Source: JBJKRF01 sp046704785 (GTDB lineage: Bacteria > Chloroflexota > Anaerolineae > Anaerolineales > Villigracilaceae). Taken from it: a stretch of DNA of 64,000 bases. Location of the stretch: the NCBI GenBank assembly GCA_046704785.1, contig JBJKRF010000091.1, forward strand, positions 6,642 through 70,641. Reading direction: 5' to 3'. The translations under genes were made by a program, and so were the position numbers. Every line of letters starts with the position of its first letter. Positions within the stretch are counted from its first letter, which is position 1. Positions 1 through 7,649 of this stretch are shown here, piece after piece. Under the pieces are notes generated by a model, which worked only from the letters and a program-made list of their open reading frames with translations, was not told the origin of the DNA and searched no databases.

Positions 1-2
1 TT

Positions 3-212
3 CTGTGGACGCGCGGCGACTTCGAACCCGACCTGCGGCCTACGGTCCGGCGTTGGGTGGAACAGGCGGGCTTCGAAGAGGTGGCATTCGAGGGCGCGCC
101 GGAGAAATACGGTGTGGGTATGGCGCGGATGACCCGAGATCCGATCCCCTGGCGGGCCGATGCCCATTTCTTTCAATTTCTGCCCGAAAAGGTCCAGCCG
201 AATTCTACATAA
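3..212 (+). CDS. C-terminal fragment, possibly a SAM-dependent methyltransferase
   Basis: This open frame enters from the left edge and ends at TAA 210-212, giving about 69 residues. It reads LWTRGDFEPDLRPTVRRW and later FEEVAFEGAP, finishing FFQFLPEKVQPNST. An arginine-rich helix, then AGFEEVAFE, then a short 'F-F-L' ending resembles the last strands of class I SAM-dependent methyltransferases, but no catalytic motif is inside the window. Codon use matches the neighbours, and the frame stays open to the edge, so I take it as real rather than the overlapping +2 frame. The product assignment is tentative. Confidence 0.6.
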   Translation: MWTRGDFEPDLRPTVRRWVEQAGFEEVAFEGAPEKYGVGMARMTRDPIPWRADAHFFQFLPEKVQPNST

Positions 213-298
213 CACACATCCGCTAATTGCTACTACGAATTGAGGAACCCTCTCTTGACCCGTGAAGTTCATCTGAAGCACAAATCTATACACATCGG

Positions 299-326
299 TT
301 TACACAAAAACCAGAAAGGGTATACT
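299..326 (+). promoter_or_regulatory. Candidate sigma-70 promoter for the zinc-ribbon gene
   Basis: TTTACA at 299-304 is followed after 16 bases by TATACT at 321-326. Both hexamers differ from consensus by one base. The downstream gene starts at 411, giving an untranslated leader of about 75-80 bases. Confidence 0.55.
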
Positions 327-410
327 ACACCTGGAAGTTCGACTCCGATAGCCCAGCCTGCGTTGCCCCATCCATAATGAATTCAGCAAATTGAAAGAAG
401 CGCCAAAACC

Positions 411-848
411 ATGCCCATGAGTATCGATCCACAACCCGCCGACGACGAGATCGAATGCGCGCGCTGCGGTGCACACATCTACTACGGACTTACCCGTTGC
501 CCAAACTGCGGGGTCAACCTTTACGAGCCGGAGGATGAAGACGGAAGCGACGAGGCAAGAGAATCGCACGCAGCGTCCCCCCGTCGAAACGGGGTCGGCG
601 CCCGGCTGGAAGGATTCATCCACCGGATTACCAAGAAACCCTACCCGGTGGACGAACTGTTCGGCACAGCCATCAACCAGGCAGACCTCTTCAACGACCT
701 GCTCGTCAAAGTGGGCGGCGACCAGGCAACCGTGGAACGCCTGATCGATTTCGAACGCCAACAAGACCCCCAGGGCAACCGAATCATCTGGCTGGAAAAC
801 GCCGTTCGCCGCTGGGAACGGGACAACCGGGGGCCGGGCAGTCTATAA
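411..848 (+). CDS. Small zinc-ribbon protein of unknown function
   Basis: The 145-residue soluble protein has an N-terminal zinc ribbon at residues 16-33, CARCG then CPNCG, separated by a short loop. An acidic stretch (EPEDEDGSDEAR) follows, then a basic linker and a helical C-terminal half that contains the segment LFGTAINQADLFNDLLVKVG. The ribbon suggests nucleic-acid or protein binding. I do not recognise the C-terminal part. Two ATG codons (411 and 417) could start it and neither has a clear ribosome binding site. The gene stands alone between a promoter-like element and a repeat-rich intergenic region. The real reading frame is supported by the paired CxxC motifs. Confidence 0.75.
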   Translation: MPMSIDPQPADDEIECARCGAHIYYGLTRCPNCGVNLYEPEDEDGSDEARESHAASPRRNGVGARLEGFIHRITKKPYPVDELFGTAINQADLFNDLLVKVGGDQATVERLIDFERQQDPQGNRIIWLENAVRRWERDNRGPGSL

Positions 849-896
849 GAGGCATCACGGTTGGGGAACGTTTCCGGTTTTGTTAAGGAAGGCTCA

Positions 897-1000
897 TTGG
901 GAAATCTGCGGGATAAAGCGGATTTGTGGTGTGTAGGCGACGCGAACCGTCGCCAACACAAACCACATTTACTCCCTTATCACGGGAAATCAAAGAACCT
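897..1000 (+). repeat. Dispersed intergenic repeat, copy 1, interrupted by a hairpin
   Basis: The segment TTGGGAAATCTGCGGGATAA followed by AGCGG, and further on CTCCCTTATCACGGGAAAT plus CAAAGAAC, matches the repeat at 43657-43712 with few changes. In this copy a roughly 45-base hairpin (925-967) sits between the two halves; the other copy lacks it. The hairpin arms are 925-942 and 948-967, with a perfect inner stem GGCGACG/CGTCGCC and an imperfect outer stem. The rest of the 849-1101 gap holds a TATAAT box at 1056-1061. Confidence 0.6.
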
Positions 1001-1101
1001 TTAAGGAATTCTAACCCAGGGGGTAAACGAGGCCGTTAAAATTGGAAAGTATCGCTATAATAAGAATGAAAATGTTTTGGACTCTTGGAGAGGAGTGAAT
1101 C

Positions 1102-3852
1102 ATGGCGTTTAACATCGTCCGCTATTCCCAACAAGACCCGCAATGGAAGAATGATCAACTGGGCTCCAGCAGCGACTCACTGGGACGCTCCGGCTGCGCC
1201 GTGACCTGCGTCGCCATGTTGTTGAGCGGCTTTGGCGATAATGAAACACCCGGCAGCTTGAACCAAAAGCTCAAGAGTCACGGTGGATACGTCGGCGCCG
1301 CCATCGCCTGGGCCGCAGTAAGCGCTATCTATTCCAACGTACAATTCCAGAATCTGGTGGTCTGCACCGACACCGACGCCCCCGTCGACGACATCGGGAA
1401 TTCAGTCCGCGCCGGTCAGCCGGTGCTGCTCGAGGTGGATAGTTCGCCTGCACCGGGCCTTCAGACTCACTGGGTGGTGGCCTATGCCAAGGTCGGCAAA
1501 GATTTCCTGATCCTCGATCCCTGGCCCTATCCCAGCGACACGTCGGATGTCTCTTTGATGAATCGCTACAGCCAGGGCAAGGAACTCAAGCAAGCCATCA
1601 AAGCGGCTGTTTGGTACAACATCACTCCGGCCAGCACCACGCCGCCGCCTGCTGCGCCACCGCCCGTCGAAGATAGCGGCATGACCGTCAGTGTGCTTAA
1701 CAGCCTGGCAGCCGGGCTACGCCTGCGCTCCCAACCGACGACCACATCTGACACGGTTACCATCGAGCCCGCCGGGACGCAGTTGAAAGTCATCGAGGCG
1801 GCAGCGACGGCGGAGCCTAAAGTTGGTGTGAACGGCCAGTGGATTCGCGTGCGCGATTCCAACAATGCGGAAGGATACGTAGCCGCCTGGTACGTGGAAA
1901 AAGTCACAACGGGGACGACGACACCCCCGTCGCAGACTCCACCGCCGAGCAGTTCGCCGCCACCCACAACCACATCCGGCGACTCGCCACCGGCCCGTAG
2001 CCGCAAGTCGGTAGCCGACGGGTTGGACTCCGTCCCGACGCCCGCGCCCACCGACCAGCAATTAACGCCCTCCCCGCAGGCCTCGGCCACCACGAATCTG
2101 GTCGCCAAGATTTGGAACGACTATGGCAGCCTGCTGTCGGCGCTCTCGAAGGTGCTCAACATCCAGCCCGGTGTGAGCGTCGCCGTCCTGGCGGTCGAAT
2201 CGGGCGGGCAGGCCTTTGCCTCGGATGGGCACATGATCATCCGCTTCGAGAACCACATCTTCTATCAATACTGGGGTAAGAACAACCAGGCAGAATATAA
2301 CAAATACTTCAGCTTCAACCCCAACCAGGTCTGGACCGATCACAAATGGCGGCCAACGCCCAGTTCGCCCTGGCAAGACGTCCACGCCAGCCAGACCTCG
2401 GAATGGCAGGTCTTCAACTTTGCCTGCACACTGAATGAGGACGCTGCCAGGATGTCCATCAGCATGGGCGCGCCGCAAATCATGGGCTTCAATTATTCGG
2501 TCGTGGGCTACAGCACCGTGAACGGCATGTACAACGCCTTCTCCGCGAGCGCCCGCGATCAGGTGATCGGATTCTTCGACTTCGTGCAAGGGGTTGCCTC
2601 CAACGGCGCAGCGATCAAAGCACTGCAATCCGGCGACTATCAACAGTTCGCCACCTATTACAACGGCAGCGGCCAGGCGGCAACTTACGCCGGGCTGATC
2701 AAAAATGCGCTGGATGCCTTCAACGCGTTGCAGAATGCACAACCCCAACCTGCCCCGGCGCCCTCTCCGTCACCGGCTCCGGCTCCTTCCCCGGCACCCT
2801 CGCCAGCGCCACAACCCGGCGTTACACCGCCCACAGCGCAGACATTGATCGACTCGGTCAATGCGTTGCGCAAATCAAAAGGACTCACGGCGTATACGTC
2901 CAATAGCACGCTGATGTCCACCGCGCAGGCTCAGGCCGACTATATGGCCTCCACGGGCAACGTGACCCACTTCAGCGCCGACGGTTCGCGCCCTTACCAG
3001 CGCGCGCTGGCTGCCGGTTATCCGCTCGATGGCGACATTTCGTTAGGCGGTTTCTTCTCCGAAAACATTCTCTCCGATAGCGACCCATCCACAGACAAAG
3101 TCGTCCAGCAATGGCTTGACGATGCGCCACACACCAATACCATGCTCTCCGACAGTTACCAGGAAATTGGCGGCGGTGTGGCCGTCTCGGGAAATTTGAT
3201 CTACTACTGCATCGACGCGGCACGGCCGCTGGCAACTACCCCCACCCCGACGACACCCCCGGCCCCCACGACGCCGCCATCTCCTTCCCCGTCACCCTCC
3301 CCTTCGACGCCACCCTCCGATACCCAACCGCCGGCATCCACCACGCCCCCGGCAAACGACAAACTCACCGTGACAGTCTCCTATTCCGTGGGAGCCAGCG
3401 GTCTGCGTCTGCGCATTCAGGCCAGCCAAGCCGCTCCACTGGTAACAGTCGAACCGGCGGGCACCAAACTGACGGTATTGGACACGCCCGACGTCGCCAA
3501 GCCCAAAATCGGTCAGAACGGGAAATGGCTGTGGGTCCAAGACCCACAGGGGCATGAAGGCTATGTAGCCGCCTGGTACGTGGAACTCGACCAAGGCACA
3601 AATACATCGAACGACACTACACCCCTGATCTTGCACGTTGGGGCGCTGTCAGGATACGGCGGTTTGCGCATGCGCGAGGGGCCGGGCACCTCCTATGCAC
3701 CCATCAAAACACTGCTGCCCAATACCGCGCTGACCGTCCTGGAACCGCGGGACGAGGCGCTCAAAAAGATCAACATGCTCTACCAATGGATGCACGTGCG
3801 CGACCCGGAAGGCACGGAAGGCTACGTAGCCTCCTCCTACCTGGTGCCATGA
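1102..3852 (+). CDS. Modular cell-wall hydrolase: C39-like peptidase, SH3, muramidase, CAP, SH3, SH3
   Basis: The 916-residue protein has an unusually rich set of modules. Residues 1-175 resemble a C39-family papain-like peptidase (GRSGCAVTCVAMLLSGFG with the likely catalytic Cys, then THWVVAYA and LDPW). A bacterial SH3 domain covers 194-270. After a Pro/Ser/Thr linker, 330-542 resembles an N-acetylmuramidase domain of the DUF3380 type (VLAVESGGQAF with a plausible catalytic Glu, then MGAPQIMGFN). After a PAPSPSP linker, 578-703 is a CAP/SCP domain, followed by two more SH3 domains (754-829 and 843-916). No signal peptide or membrane segment is visible, so export must be non-classical or lysis-linked. 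The start is fixed by GGAGAGGAG eight bases upstream and a TATAAT box at 1056. Domain calls are by eye. Confidence 0.88.
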   Translation: MAFNIVRYSQQDPQWKNDQLGSSSDSLGRSGCAVTCVAMLLSGFGDNETPGSLNQKLKSHGGYVGAAIAWAAVSAIYSNVQFQNLVVCTDTDAPVDDIGNSVRAGQPVLLEVDSSPAPGLQTHWVVAYAKVGKDFLILDPWPYPSDTSDVSLMNRYSQGKELKQAIKAAVWYNITPASTTPPPAAPPPVEDSGMTVSVLNSLAAGLRLRSQPTTTSDTVTIEPAGTQLKVIEAAATAEPKVGVNGQWIRVRDSNNAEGYVAAWYVEKVTTGTTTPPSQTPPPSSSPPPTTTSGDSPPARSRKSVADGLDSVPTPAPTDQQLTPSPQASATTNLVAKIWNDYGSLLSALSKVLNIQPGVSVAVLAVESGGQAFASDGHMIIRFENHIFYQYWGKNNQAEYNKYFSFNPNQVWTDHKWRPTPSSPWQDVHASQTSEWQVFNFACTLNEDAARMSISMGAPQIMGFNYSVVGYSTVNGMYNAFSASARDQVIGFFDFVQGVASNGAAIKALQSGDYQQFATYYNGSGQAATYAGLIKNALDAFNALQNAQPQPAPAPSPSPAPAPSPAPSPAPQPGVTPPTAQTLIDSVNALRKSKGLTAYTSNSTLMSTAQAQADYMASTGNVTHFSADGSRPYQRALAAGYPLDGDISLGGFFSENILSDSDPSTDKVVQQWLDDAPHTNTMLSDSYQEIGGGVAVSGNLIYYCIDAARPLATTPTPTTPPAPTTPPSPSPSPSPSTPPSDTQPPASTTPPANDKLTVTVSYSVGASGLRLRIQASQAAPLVTVEPAGTKLTVLDTPDVAKPKIGQNGKWLWVQDPQGHEGYVAAWYVELDQGTNTSNDTTPLILHVGALSGYGGLRMREGPGTSYAPIKTLLPNTALTVLEPRDEALKKINMLYQWMHVRDPEGTEGYVASSYLVP

Positions 3853-3874
3853 CCAGGCAAATGCTCCTGAGGTC

Positions 3875-3910
3875 GAAAAGACGGCAGCCTTCGAAGCTGC
3901 CGTCTTTTTC
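3875..3910. terminator. Bidirectional intrinsic terminator
   Basis: GACGGCAGC (3880-3888) and GCTGCCGTC (3896-3904) form a 9-bp stem with a 7-base loop. It is flanked by an A-run on the left and TTTTT on the right, so it can end both the hydrolase gene and the convergent riboflavin transporter operon. Confidence 0.9.
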
Positions 3911-3911
3911 G

Positions 3912-4658
3912 TCACTCGATGGCTTCCTTCAACCGGCGCGCCAGTTTGCCAAAAGGATCGCTATAACGCATCTCGTCGGTGCGCGGACGGGGCAAGTCTA
4001 CCTGTAAGTCCAGCTTGAGCCGTCCGGGGCGGGCCGTTAGCACCAGCACGCGGTCGGCCAGAAGCAGGGCTTCGGTGATCGAATGCGTCACCATGATCAC
4101 CGTTTTGCGGCGCGCCTGCCAGATACGGGAAAGTTCCATCCACAGGCGTTCGCGCGTCAGGGCGTCCAGCGAGGCAAATGGCTCATCCAGCAGCAGGATG
4201 TCGGGGTCGTGGATCAAAGCGCGGGCCAGGGCAACGCGCTGCGCCATCCCGCCGGAAAGGTCGCGCGGCAGCGCCGCTTCGAACCCACCCAAGCCGACCA
4301 GTTCAACCAGTTCGAGGGCTTTCTGCTGCGCCTGTTGGCGAGATAGCCCGTCCAGTTCGAGCGGCAGCGTGATGTTCTGGAGGACGCTGCGCCAGGGCAT
4401 CAGATTGGACTGCTGAAAGACGAAACCGATGCGAGGCCGTGCGCTACAGGCGAAGAGAATCTCACCGGCAGTGGGCGCGATCAACCCGGCCAGCAGGCGC
4501 AGTAACGTGCTTTTTCCGGAACCCGAAGGGCCCAACACACACAGGAATTCCTGCGCGCCGACCGAAAAACTGATGGAGCCCAAGGCATGCAGGCCGCCGT
4601 TCCTATCGGGGAAGATGGCGCTCAAATTACGAACGCGCAACACCGGGGTAGGGCTCAT
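3912..4658 (-). CDS. ABC transporter ATPase of the riboflavin uptake system
   Basis: The 248-residue ATPase is of the SsuB/TauB/ThiZ type. It has Walker A GPSGSGKST (about 43-51), the Q-loop in FVFQQSNLMPW, signature LSGGMAQR, Walker B ILLLDEPF and the switch His in MVTHS. It is the last gene of a three-gene minus-strand operon (permease, binding protein, ATPase) and its ATG overlaps the TGA of the binding-protein gene, which implies translational coupling. The operon begins with an FMN riboswitch, so the likely substrate is riboflavin or a flavin precursor. Its fold alone would equally fit thiamine-precursor or sulfonate uptake. A shared terminator follows immediately. Confidence 0.9.
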   Translation of the reverse strand: MSPTPVLRVRNLSAIFPDRNGGLHALGSISFSVGAQEFLCVLGPSGSGKSTLLRLLAGLIAPTAGEILFACSARPRIGFVFQQSNLMPWRSVLQNITLPLELDGLSRQQAQQKALELVELVGLGGFEAALPRDLSGGMAQRVALARALIHDPDILLLDEPFASLDALTRERLWMELSRIWQARRKTVIMVTHSITEALLLADRVLVLTARPGRLKLDLQVDLPRPRTDEMRYSDPFGKLARRLKEAIE

Positions 4659-5647
4659 TTCGGCAGGAAATCGTTGCTGAAGGCCTTGGAAACGTCCAGG
4701 GGTGTGGTATACAAGCCCATGTTGAGCAGGACAGTTTGCATATTATCCCAGGCCTTCGGAGCCGTGTATCCCAGCTTAGCAGTGCGCCACAGTTCGATGG
4801 AAGTTCCCAAAACCTGCTTCTGGACGAGAGGATCAGCCTGGGTCAGGTCGGTGACGTATTTCTTGCTGATTTCGTAGGCCGCGTCGGGATCGGCAATCGT
4901 ATCCTGCAGCCCTTGCAAGGTGGCACCTACAAAAGCGCGCACCAAGTCTGGATTGTTCGCAATGGTCTGTTCGTTGGTGATAATCCCATTGGAGGCCAAT
5001 TCATCATAATCCGCTACACGCAACTCAGTGATGTCGTAGCCCTTCGAGCGCAAAAGGATGGGCTCATTATCCGCATAGCCAACCACAACCTGGTCTTTCC
5101 CGCTCGTCAAGGCCTGTACCTGGTTGTACCCAATCGAATCGAGCGTCACGTCGCTTTCCTTCAAACCAACGCTGGCAAGCATTGCCCGCAGGCCAATGTA
5201 AGAAGCGCCATACAATCCGGGAAGTCCGATCTTTTTACCCTTCAAATCCTGCGGCGCATGAATGTTCTGGTCAGACATCGAAATGACCGAGACCGGATAC
5301 TGCTGGTACCAGGCCATCACATAGACGATGGGCAGGCCCTGCGCCCGTCCCAACAACACCTGGTCGCCGGAGACGATGGCAAACTGAAGCTTGTTGGCCC
5401 CAACCAGCGAAACACCGTCGGTCTCATTCGAATAGTCGAACTGGACGTCCAGCCCGGCATTCTTATAATACCCGCGCTCGGCGGCCACGTAGAACGGAGC
5501 GAACTGCACATTCGGGATGTACCCCATCGACAGTTTGACCTGCGTGAGCGGCTGGTTGGTGGACGTTGGCGTCGGCGTGGCTTGCGGGGCGCAACCCACC
5601 AGCACCACAAAAACGATCAGCAAAATGGACAAAACACGTTTCGACAT
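4655..5647 (-). CDS. ribY: Riboflavin ABC transporter substrate-binding lipoprotein (RibY-like)
   Basis: The 330-residue protein belongs to the NMT1/ThiY-like periplasmic-binding family. Residues 1-19 are a lipoprotein signal ending in the lipobox LVGC, then a Thr/Pro linker. The body contains YIPNVQFAPFYVAAERGYY, GLPGLYGASY and GYADNEP, typical of the family. ATG 5647 is supported by AGGAGA a few bases upstream. It lies 15 bases after the permease gene and overlaps the ATPase gene by four bases. The FMN riboswitch at the operon head is what separates this from the thiamine-precursor binding proteins it resembles. RibX/RibY transporters under FMN riboswitches are known from Chloroflexota by comparative genomics; binding of riboflavin here is inferred. 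Confidence 0.88.
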   Translation of the reverse strand: MSKRVLSILLIVFVVLVGCAPQATPTPTSTNQPLTQVKLSMGYIPNVQFAPFYVAAERGYYKNAGLDVQFDYSNETDGVSLVGANKLQFAIVSGDQVLLGRAQGLPIVYVMAWYQQYPVSVISMSDQNIHAPQDLKGKKIGLPGLYGASYIGLRAMLASVGLKESDVTLDSIGYNQVQALTSGKDQVVVGYADNEPILLRSKGYDITELRVADYDELASNGIITNEQTIANNPDLVRAFVGATLQGLQDTIADPDAAYEISKKYVTDLTQADPLVQKQVLGTSIELWRTAKLGYTAPKAWDNMQTVLLNMGLYTTPLDVSKAFSNDFLPK

Positions 5648-5662
5648 AGAAATCTCCTGAAA

Positions 5663-6478
5663 TCAATAATGTTGACGATCCTCCTGCCATGAAAGCAGGC
5701 GATTTTCAGCAAAGACGACGAGACCATACAGCATAAGCGCCAGGAGCACCAGCATGAAGATGGCGACGAAGACCAGCGCCGTGTCGAATTGGCCGCGCCC
5801 CACGTTGATGAGGAAACCCAGACCACGGTCCGCGCCCACCAACTCCCCGACGACGGCCCCGATAACCGACAGCGTCGCACCGATTCGCAGCCCGCCCAAA
5901 AAGATCGGCAGCGCCGCCGGAACTTCGAGATAACGCAGCGTCTGCCAACGACTGGCGCGCAGCGAACGCATCAATTCGTCGAGCGAGCGAGGGACGGCGC
6001 GCAGCCCCACAACTGTGTTGACCAGCACCGGAAAGAAGACGATCAGTCCGCAAATCAACACTTTGGAGAAAATGCCCGATCCGAACCAGATGATCAGCAA
6101 CGGCGCCAGCGCCACAATCGGGATGGCCTGGCTGGCTACCAAAAACGGAGAAACGAGTCGCTCGAACAAGCGCGACTTGGCGACGGCATATCCGAGCAGT
6201 GTAGCGAAGAACGTGCCCGACAGCAAACCCAGCAACACCTCCGTCAGTGTCACGCCGGTATTCACCAACAGGCTGCCGTCCTGAAGTGCACGCAAAAAAC
6301 GCTCCCAAACCTGGAAAGGCGAGGGCAAGATGAAAGCCGGCAAACCGCTGAGGGCAGATAGTAATTCCCACCCGGCCAGAGCCAATCCCAGTGTAAGCAG
6401 GGGCACCCAATAGGCATGCGTCCGCCGCCCCTCACGCAGAGTGGCCCCCTCGAATTTACGAACCAGTTTCAAGTCCAT
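5663..6478 (-). CDS. ribX: Riboflavin ABC transporter permease (RibX-like)
   Basis: The 271-residue inner-membrane permease is of the binding-protein-dependent type with about six hydrophobic segments. The EAA loop region is near LDELMRSLRASRWQTLRYLEVPAALP. I choose ATG 6478 (MDLKLVRKFEG) because an upstream TTG start at 6511 would lie inside a hairpin and add residues the family does not need. This is the first gene of the operon and is directly preceded by two hairpins and an FMN riboswitch, so its expression should fall when FMN is abundant. Together with the next two genes it forms a complete importer. The substrate is inferred from the riboswitch. Confidence 0.88.
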   Translation of the reverse strand: MDLKLVRKFEGATLREGRRTHAYWVPLLTLGLALAGWELLSALSGLPAFILPSPFQVWERFLRALQDGSLLVNTGVTLTEVLLGLLSGTFFATLLGYAVAKSRLFERLVSPFLVASQAIPIVALAPLLIIWFGSGIFSKVLICGLIVFFPVLVNTVVGLRAVPRSLDELMRSLRASRWQTLRYLEVPAALPIFLGGLRIGATLSVIGAVVGELVGADRGLGFLINVGRGQFDTALVFVAIFMLVLLALMLYGLVVFAENRLLSWQEDRQHY

Positions 6479-6508
6479 AAAAGAAACCCCGGAGCGAATC
6501 CTCCGGGG
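6479..6508 (-). promoter_or_regulatory. Second hairpin before ribX start, terminator-like or ribosome-site sequestering
   Basis: CCCCGGAG and CTCCGGGG form an 8-bp stem with a 6-base loop, followed on the minus strand by TTTCTTTT and then the ATG of the permease. The only GGAGG near the start lies inside this stem. It can be read as a second weak terminator or as a hairpin hiding the ribosome binding site. Confidence 0.55.
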
Positions 6509-6532
6509 CAAGAATCAAAACGCCCTGCTGGC

Positions 6533-6566
6533 AATAAAACCCCGAAAACGTGACGTTTTCGGGGTT
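6533..6566 (-). terminator. Riboswitch-controlled intrinsic terminator
   Basis: A perfect 13-bp stem (AACCCCGAAAACG with its complement, loop TCA on the minus strand) is followed by TTTTATT. It lies between the FMN aptamer and the first gene, the expected position of the expression platform for transcription attenuation. Confidence 0.88.
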
Positions 6567-6598
6567 CGATGCAGCAAAGCAAGCCCATAGCGGGCTTT

Positions 6599-6738
6599 GA
6601 CCTTCTCTCATCCGGACTATACCGTCGGTACCGGAATTTCACCGGCTCCTGCACGACGTGCGTGCTCGCGGACTATACCGCCGATCGGGAATTCACCTGC
6701 GCACTGTGATGCGCAAATGTCACCCTGCCCCGAAGGTT
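6599..6738 (-). promoter_or_regulatory. FMN riboswitch (RFN element)
   Basis: On the minus strand the conserved RFN blocks appear in order: CTTCGGGGCAGGGTGA, AATTCCCGATCGGCGGTATA, AGTCCGCGA, then GTGAAATTCCGGTACCGACG and TATAGTCCGGATGAGAGAAGG. The outer helix P1 pairs AACCTTC with GAAGGT. It lies between a consensus promoter and a strong terminator ahead of the transporter genes. FMN binding should favour the terminator and switch the uptake operon off. Confidence 0.97.
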
Positions 6739-6755
6739 AGTATTCTGTTAGCTGG

Positions 6756-6784
6756 ATTATAAGACGCCCCTGTATACGTGTCAA
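6756..6784 (-). promoter_or_regulatory. Consensus sigma-70 promoter of the riboflavin transporter operon
   Basis: On the minus strand TTGACA (6779-6784) and TATAAT (6756-6761) are both perfect and are separated by exactly 17 bases. Transcription would start about 10 bases before the FMN aptamer. A perfect promoter fits control by attenuation rather than by an activator. Confidence 0.92.
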
Positions 6785-6876
6785 TTTAAATCTTGCGGGT
6801 TTTCAAGGGTTTCGGAAAACCTGTAAAGCGCTGCCAGGTAAATTTTCTCCATCTGGCAGCAGGTCTCGTCGAGAGA

Positions 6877-7068
6877 TCAGGCCTCGACGATGCATTCGAC
6901 CGGGCAAACATCCTTGCAGCGCGGCGCGTCATAATGCCCTTCGCATTCCACACAGGTGTCCGCATTGATAACGTACAAAACGCCATCACCTTCACTGATG
7001 GATTCGGTCGGGCATTCTGGGATACAAGCGCCGCAAGCAATACAATCATCCAAAATTTTCATTGCCAT
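6877..7068 (-). CDS. 2[4Fe-4S] ferredoxin
   Basis: The 63-residue ferredoxin has two cluster motifs. The first is CIACGACIPEC (C-x2-C-x2-C-x3-C). The second is CVEC, then eight residues, then CKDVC, the extended spacing seen in Alvin-type bacterial ferredoxins. It ends VECIVEA. It would carry electrons for low-potential reactions in the cytoplasm. AAGGAG lies about ten bases before ATG 7068. It is monocistronic, with its own promoter at 7187-7215, and the next minus-strand element downstream is the riboflavin-operon promoter. Its redox partner cannot be told from the context. Confidence 0.95.
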   Translation of the reverse strand: MAMKILDDCIACGACIPECPTESISEGDGVLYVINADTCVECEGHYDAPRCKDVCPVECIVEA

Positions 7069-7421
7069 AGTGCCACACTCCTTAAAAATTCGGTTCTTTG
7101 GGATTAAGGGGAGATATTGGGTACGTGCGGCGCATCACGTCACACACACCCAATGGAGCCGCCTCACCCATCAATTCTCGACTATGCTTATACTGCCAGT
7201 GCCAGAGCGCGTCAAATGACAAATCTCTGGAAATCAGGCTGTCAAATGTCCTTGCCTGACCATGCTTTTTGACGCCCGGCATGGGGTGTCTTTTGCTGCC
7301 TTTCGTCCTGGAGAGCTGTAGCACGGTATAATCATTCGGAGCATGAGGCTATTGTTCGGTGCGTGAGGCCCTTTTATCCATATCACTGCGAACTGGTTTA
7401 GAAGACAGAAAAGAGTAGACT
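7069..7421. other. Intergenic region between divergent ferredoxin and small membrane protein genes
   Basis: The 353 bases hold the ferredoxin leader (about 110 bases), its promoter, two direct copies of GTCAAATG (7211-7218 and 7238-7245) flanking the promoter's -35 side, and a TATAAT box at 7327-7332 that may serve the plus-strand gene. An 80-codon minus frame here has no ribosome binding site and no recognisable features, so I do not call it a gene. Confidence 0.5.
7187..7215 (-). promoter_or_regulatory. Ferredoxin gene promoter
   Basis: On the minus strand TTGACG (7210-7215) is followed after 17 bases by TATAAG (7187-7192). Each hexamer has one mismatch to consensus. Confidence 0.7.
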
Positions 7422-7616
7422 ATGAAAATCGTTGCAATGATCTTGGGCGTATTATTGATTCTGGCAGGTGGAGTCTGGTTCCTGCAAGGCATCAACATCC
7501 TGCCCGGCAGCTTTATGACGGGTCAAATTCAATGGGCAATTTATGGGAGCATCGCAATCGTCATCGGAGCAGGGCTGATCATCCTGGCAAATCGTCGAAA
7601 CGCAAAAGGCAAATAA
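7422..7616 (+). CDS. Small two-helix membrane protein
   Basis: The 64-residue protein has two hydrophobic helices (about 4-24 and 36-57), joined by a short loop with QGINILPGSFMTG, and a basic tail RRNAKGK that should stay inside the cell. Similar 60-70-residue proteins beginning MKI-x-GIIL are common in bacteria and have no known role. A weak AAAGAG site precedes ATG 7422. A second membrane protein gene follows 33 bases later, so the two are likely co-transcribed. Confidence 0.75.
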   Translation: MKIVAMILGVLLILAGGVWFLQGINILPGSFMTGQIQWAIYGSIAIVIGAGLIILANRRNAKGK

Positions 7617-7649
7617 GCGCCGACGTTCCGAAGAGACAAGGAGGCCGAT

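Noticed and set aside
7082..7324. Possible 80-codon minus gene upstream of the ferredoxin gene
   Set aside because: It covers the ferredoxin promoter and leader, has no ribosome site and no conserved-looking sequence.
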